Assembly (NCBI RefSeq): GCF_040807025.1
Contig: NC_090952.1
Span: 1,736,001-1,800,000, forward strand
Length of the DNA: 64,000 nt
Direction: 5' to 3'
Origin: Struthio camelus
Taxonomy: Eukaryota > Chordata > Aves > Struthioniformes > Struthionidae
Both the position numbers and the translations under genes were made by a program. The notes beneath the pieces were generated by a model. The model did not search any database. It was not told where the DNA came from and was given only the letters and a program-made list of their open reading frames with translations. The stretch's first letter is position 1. Every line of letters starts with the position of its first letter. Below, in pieces: positions 63,810 to 64,000 of this stretch.

Positions 63810-64000
63810 CTGCAGTGCAACGGCAAAGAGCCAGGGAGTGAGAACTCACGGTGCTGGGCAGGTGGCCCTGCACAAGCACACAGGCACCCTCTGAGGAAGG
63901 CGGCACTGTTCTGGGCAGGCAGCAGCACAGCTTCCCAGCCGTATTTCAACCTGCTGCTGGATGTGTTGCAGACCCCAGGGGCTGCTCTGCCTTCCTCCAT

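Noticed and set aside
63590-64000. 136-codon frame extending UTP14A upstream of 63809
   Set aside because: The part above 63809 does not match UTP14A and follows an acceptor TGCACTGCAG; it is intron read-through.

Overview
The window is vertebrate nuclear DNA, most likely from a bird. It has compact genes with GT-AG introns, several CR1 retrotransposon fragments (the typical LINE of birds and other sauropsids) and very GC-rich CpG islands. It holds parts of three genes that are neighbours on human Xq26. AIFM1 is on the + strand (3' end only), BCORL1 is on the - strand (complete coding sequence) and UTP14A is on the - strand (3' half). Gene names rest on my knowledge of the human proteins; no search was run.

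Layout. 1-6600: last four coding exons of AIFM1, with a CR1 copy and TG/TA repeats in its introns, ending at a poly(A) signal near 6564. 6600-13800: intergenic, with two more CR1 fragments and GT, G and C runs. No ETS gene is visible here, although ELF4 lies in this interval in mammals. 15131-37271: BCORL1 coding sequence in 13 exons. Splice phases close exactly and give 1565 residues. It includes a CtBP-binding PLDLS motif, a basic nuclear-localisation cluster, ankyrin repeats and a C-terminal PUFD domain. One intron begins with GC, and one exon has two in-frame acceptors 12 bases apart. 37325-43800: probable first intron of BCORL1. 43830-46950: large CpG island, the likely BCORL1 promoter, with two opposed ZNF143-type motifs, an RFX X-box and nine GGGGCC units. 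47760-48324: an inverted copy of the island's edge, identical to it over 339 bases. 48350-60770: intergenic with no gene recognised, but with a 49-bp minisatellite and a CR1 tail. 60775-63809: seven 3' exons of UTP14A; its 5' half lies outside the window.

The three genes work in separate processes. AIFM1 is a mitochondrial flavoprotein, BCORL1 is a nuclear co-repressor linked to PRC1.1 and CtBP, and UTP14A is a nucleolar factor for 18S rRNA maturation. Their adjacency is ancestral synteny, not an operon. The strongest oddity is the perfect 339-bp inverted repeat around the BCORL1 promoter island, whose inner flanks show CpG decay on one side only.
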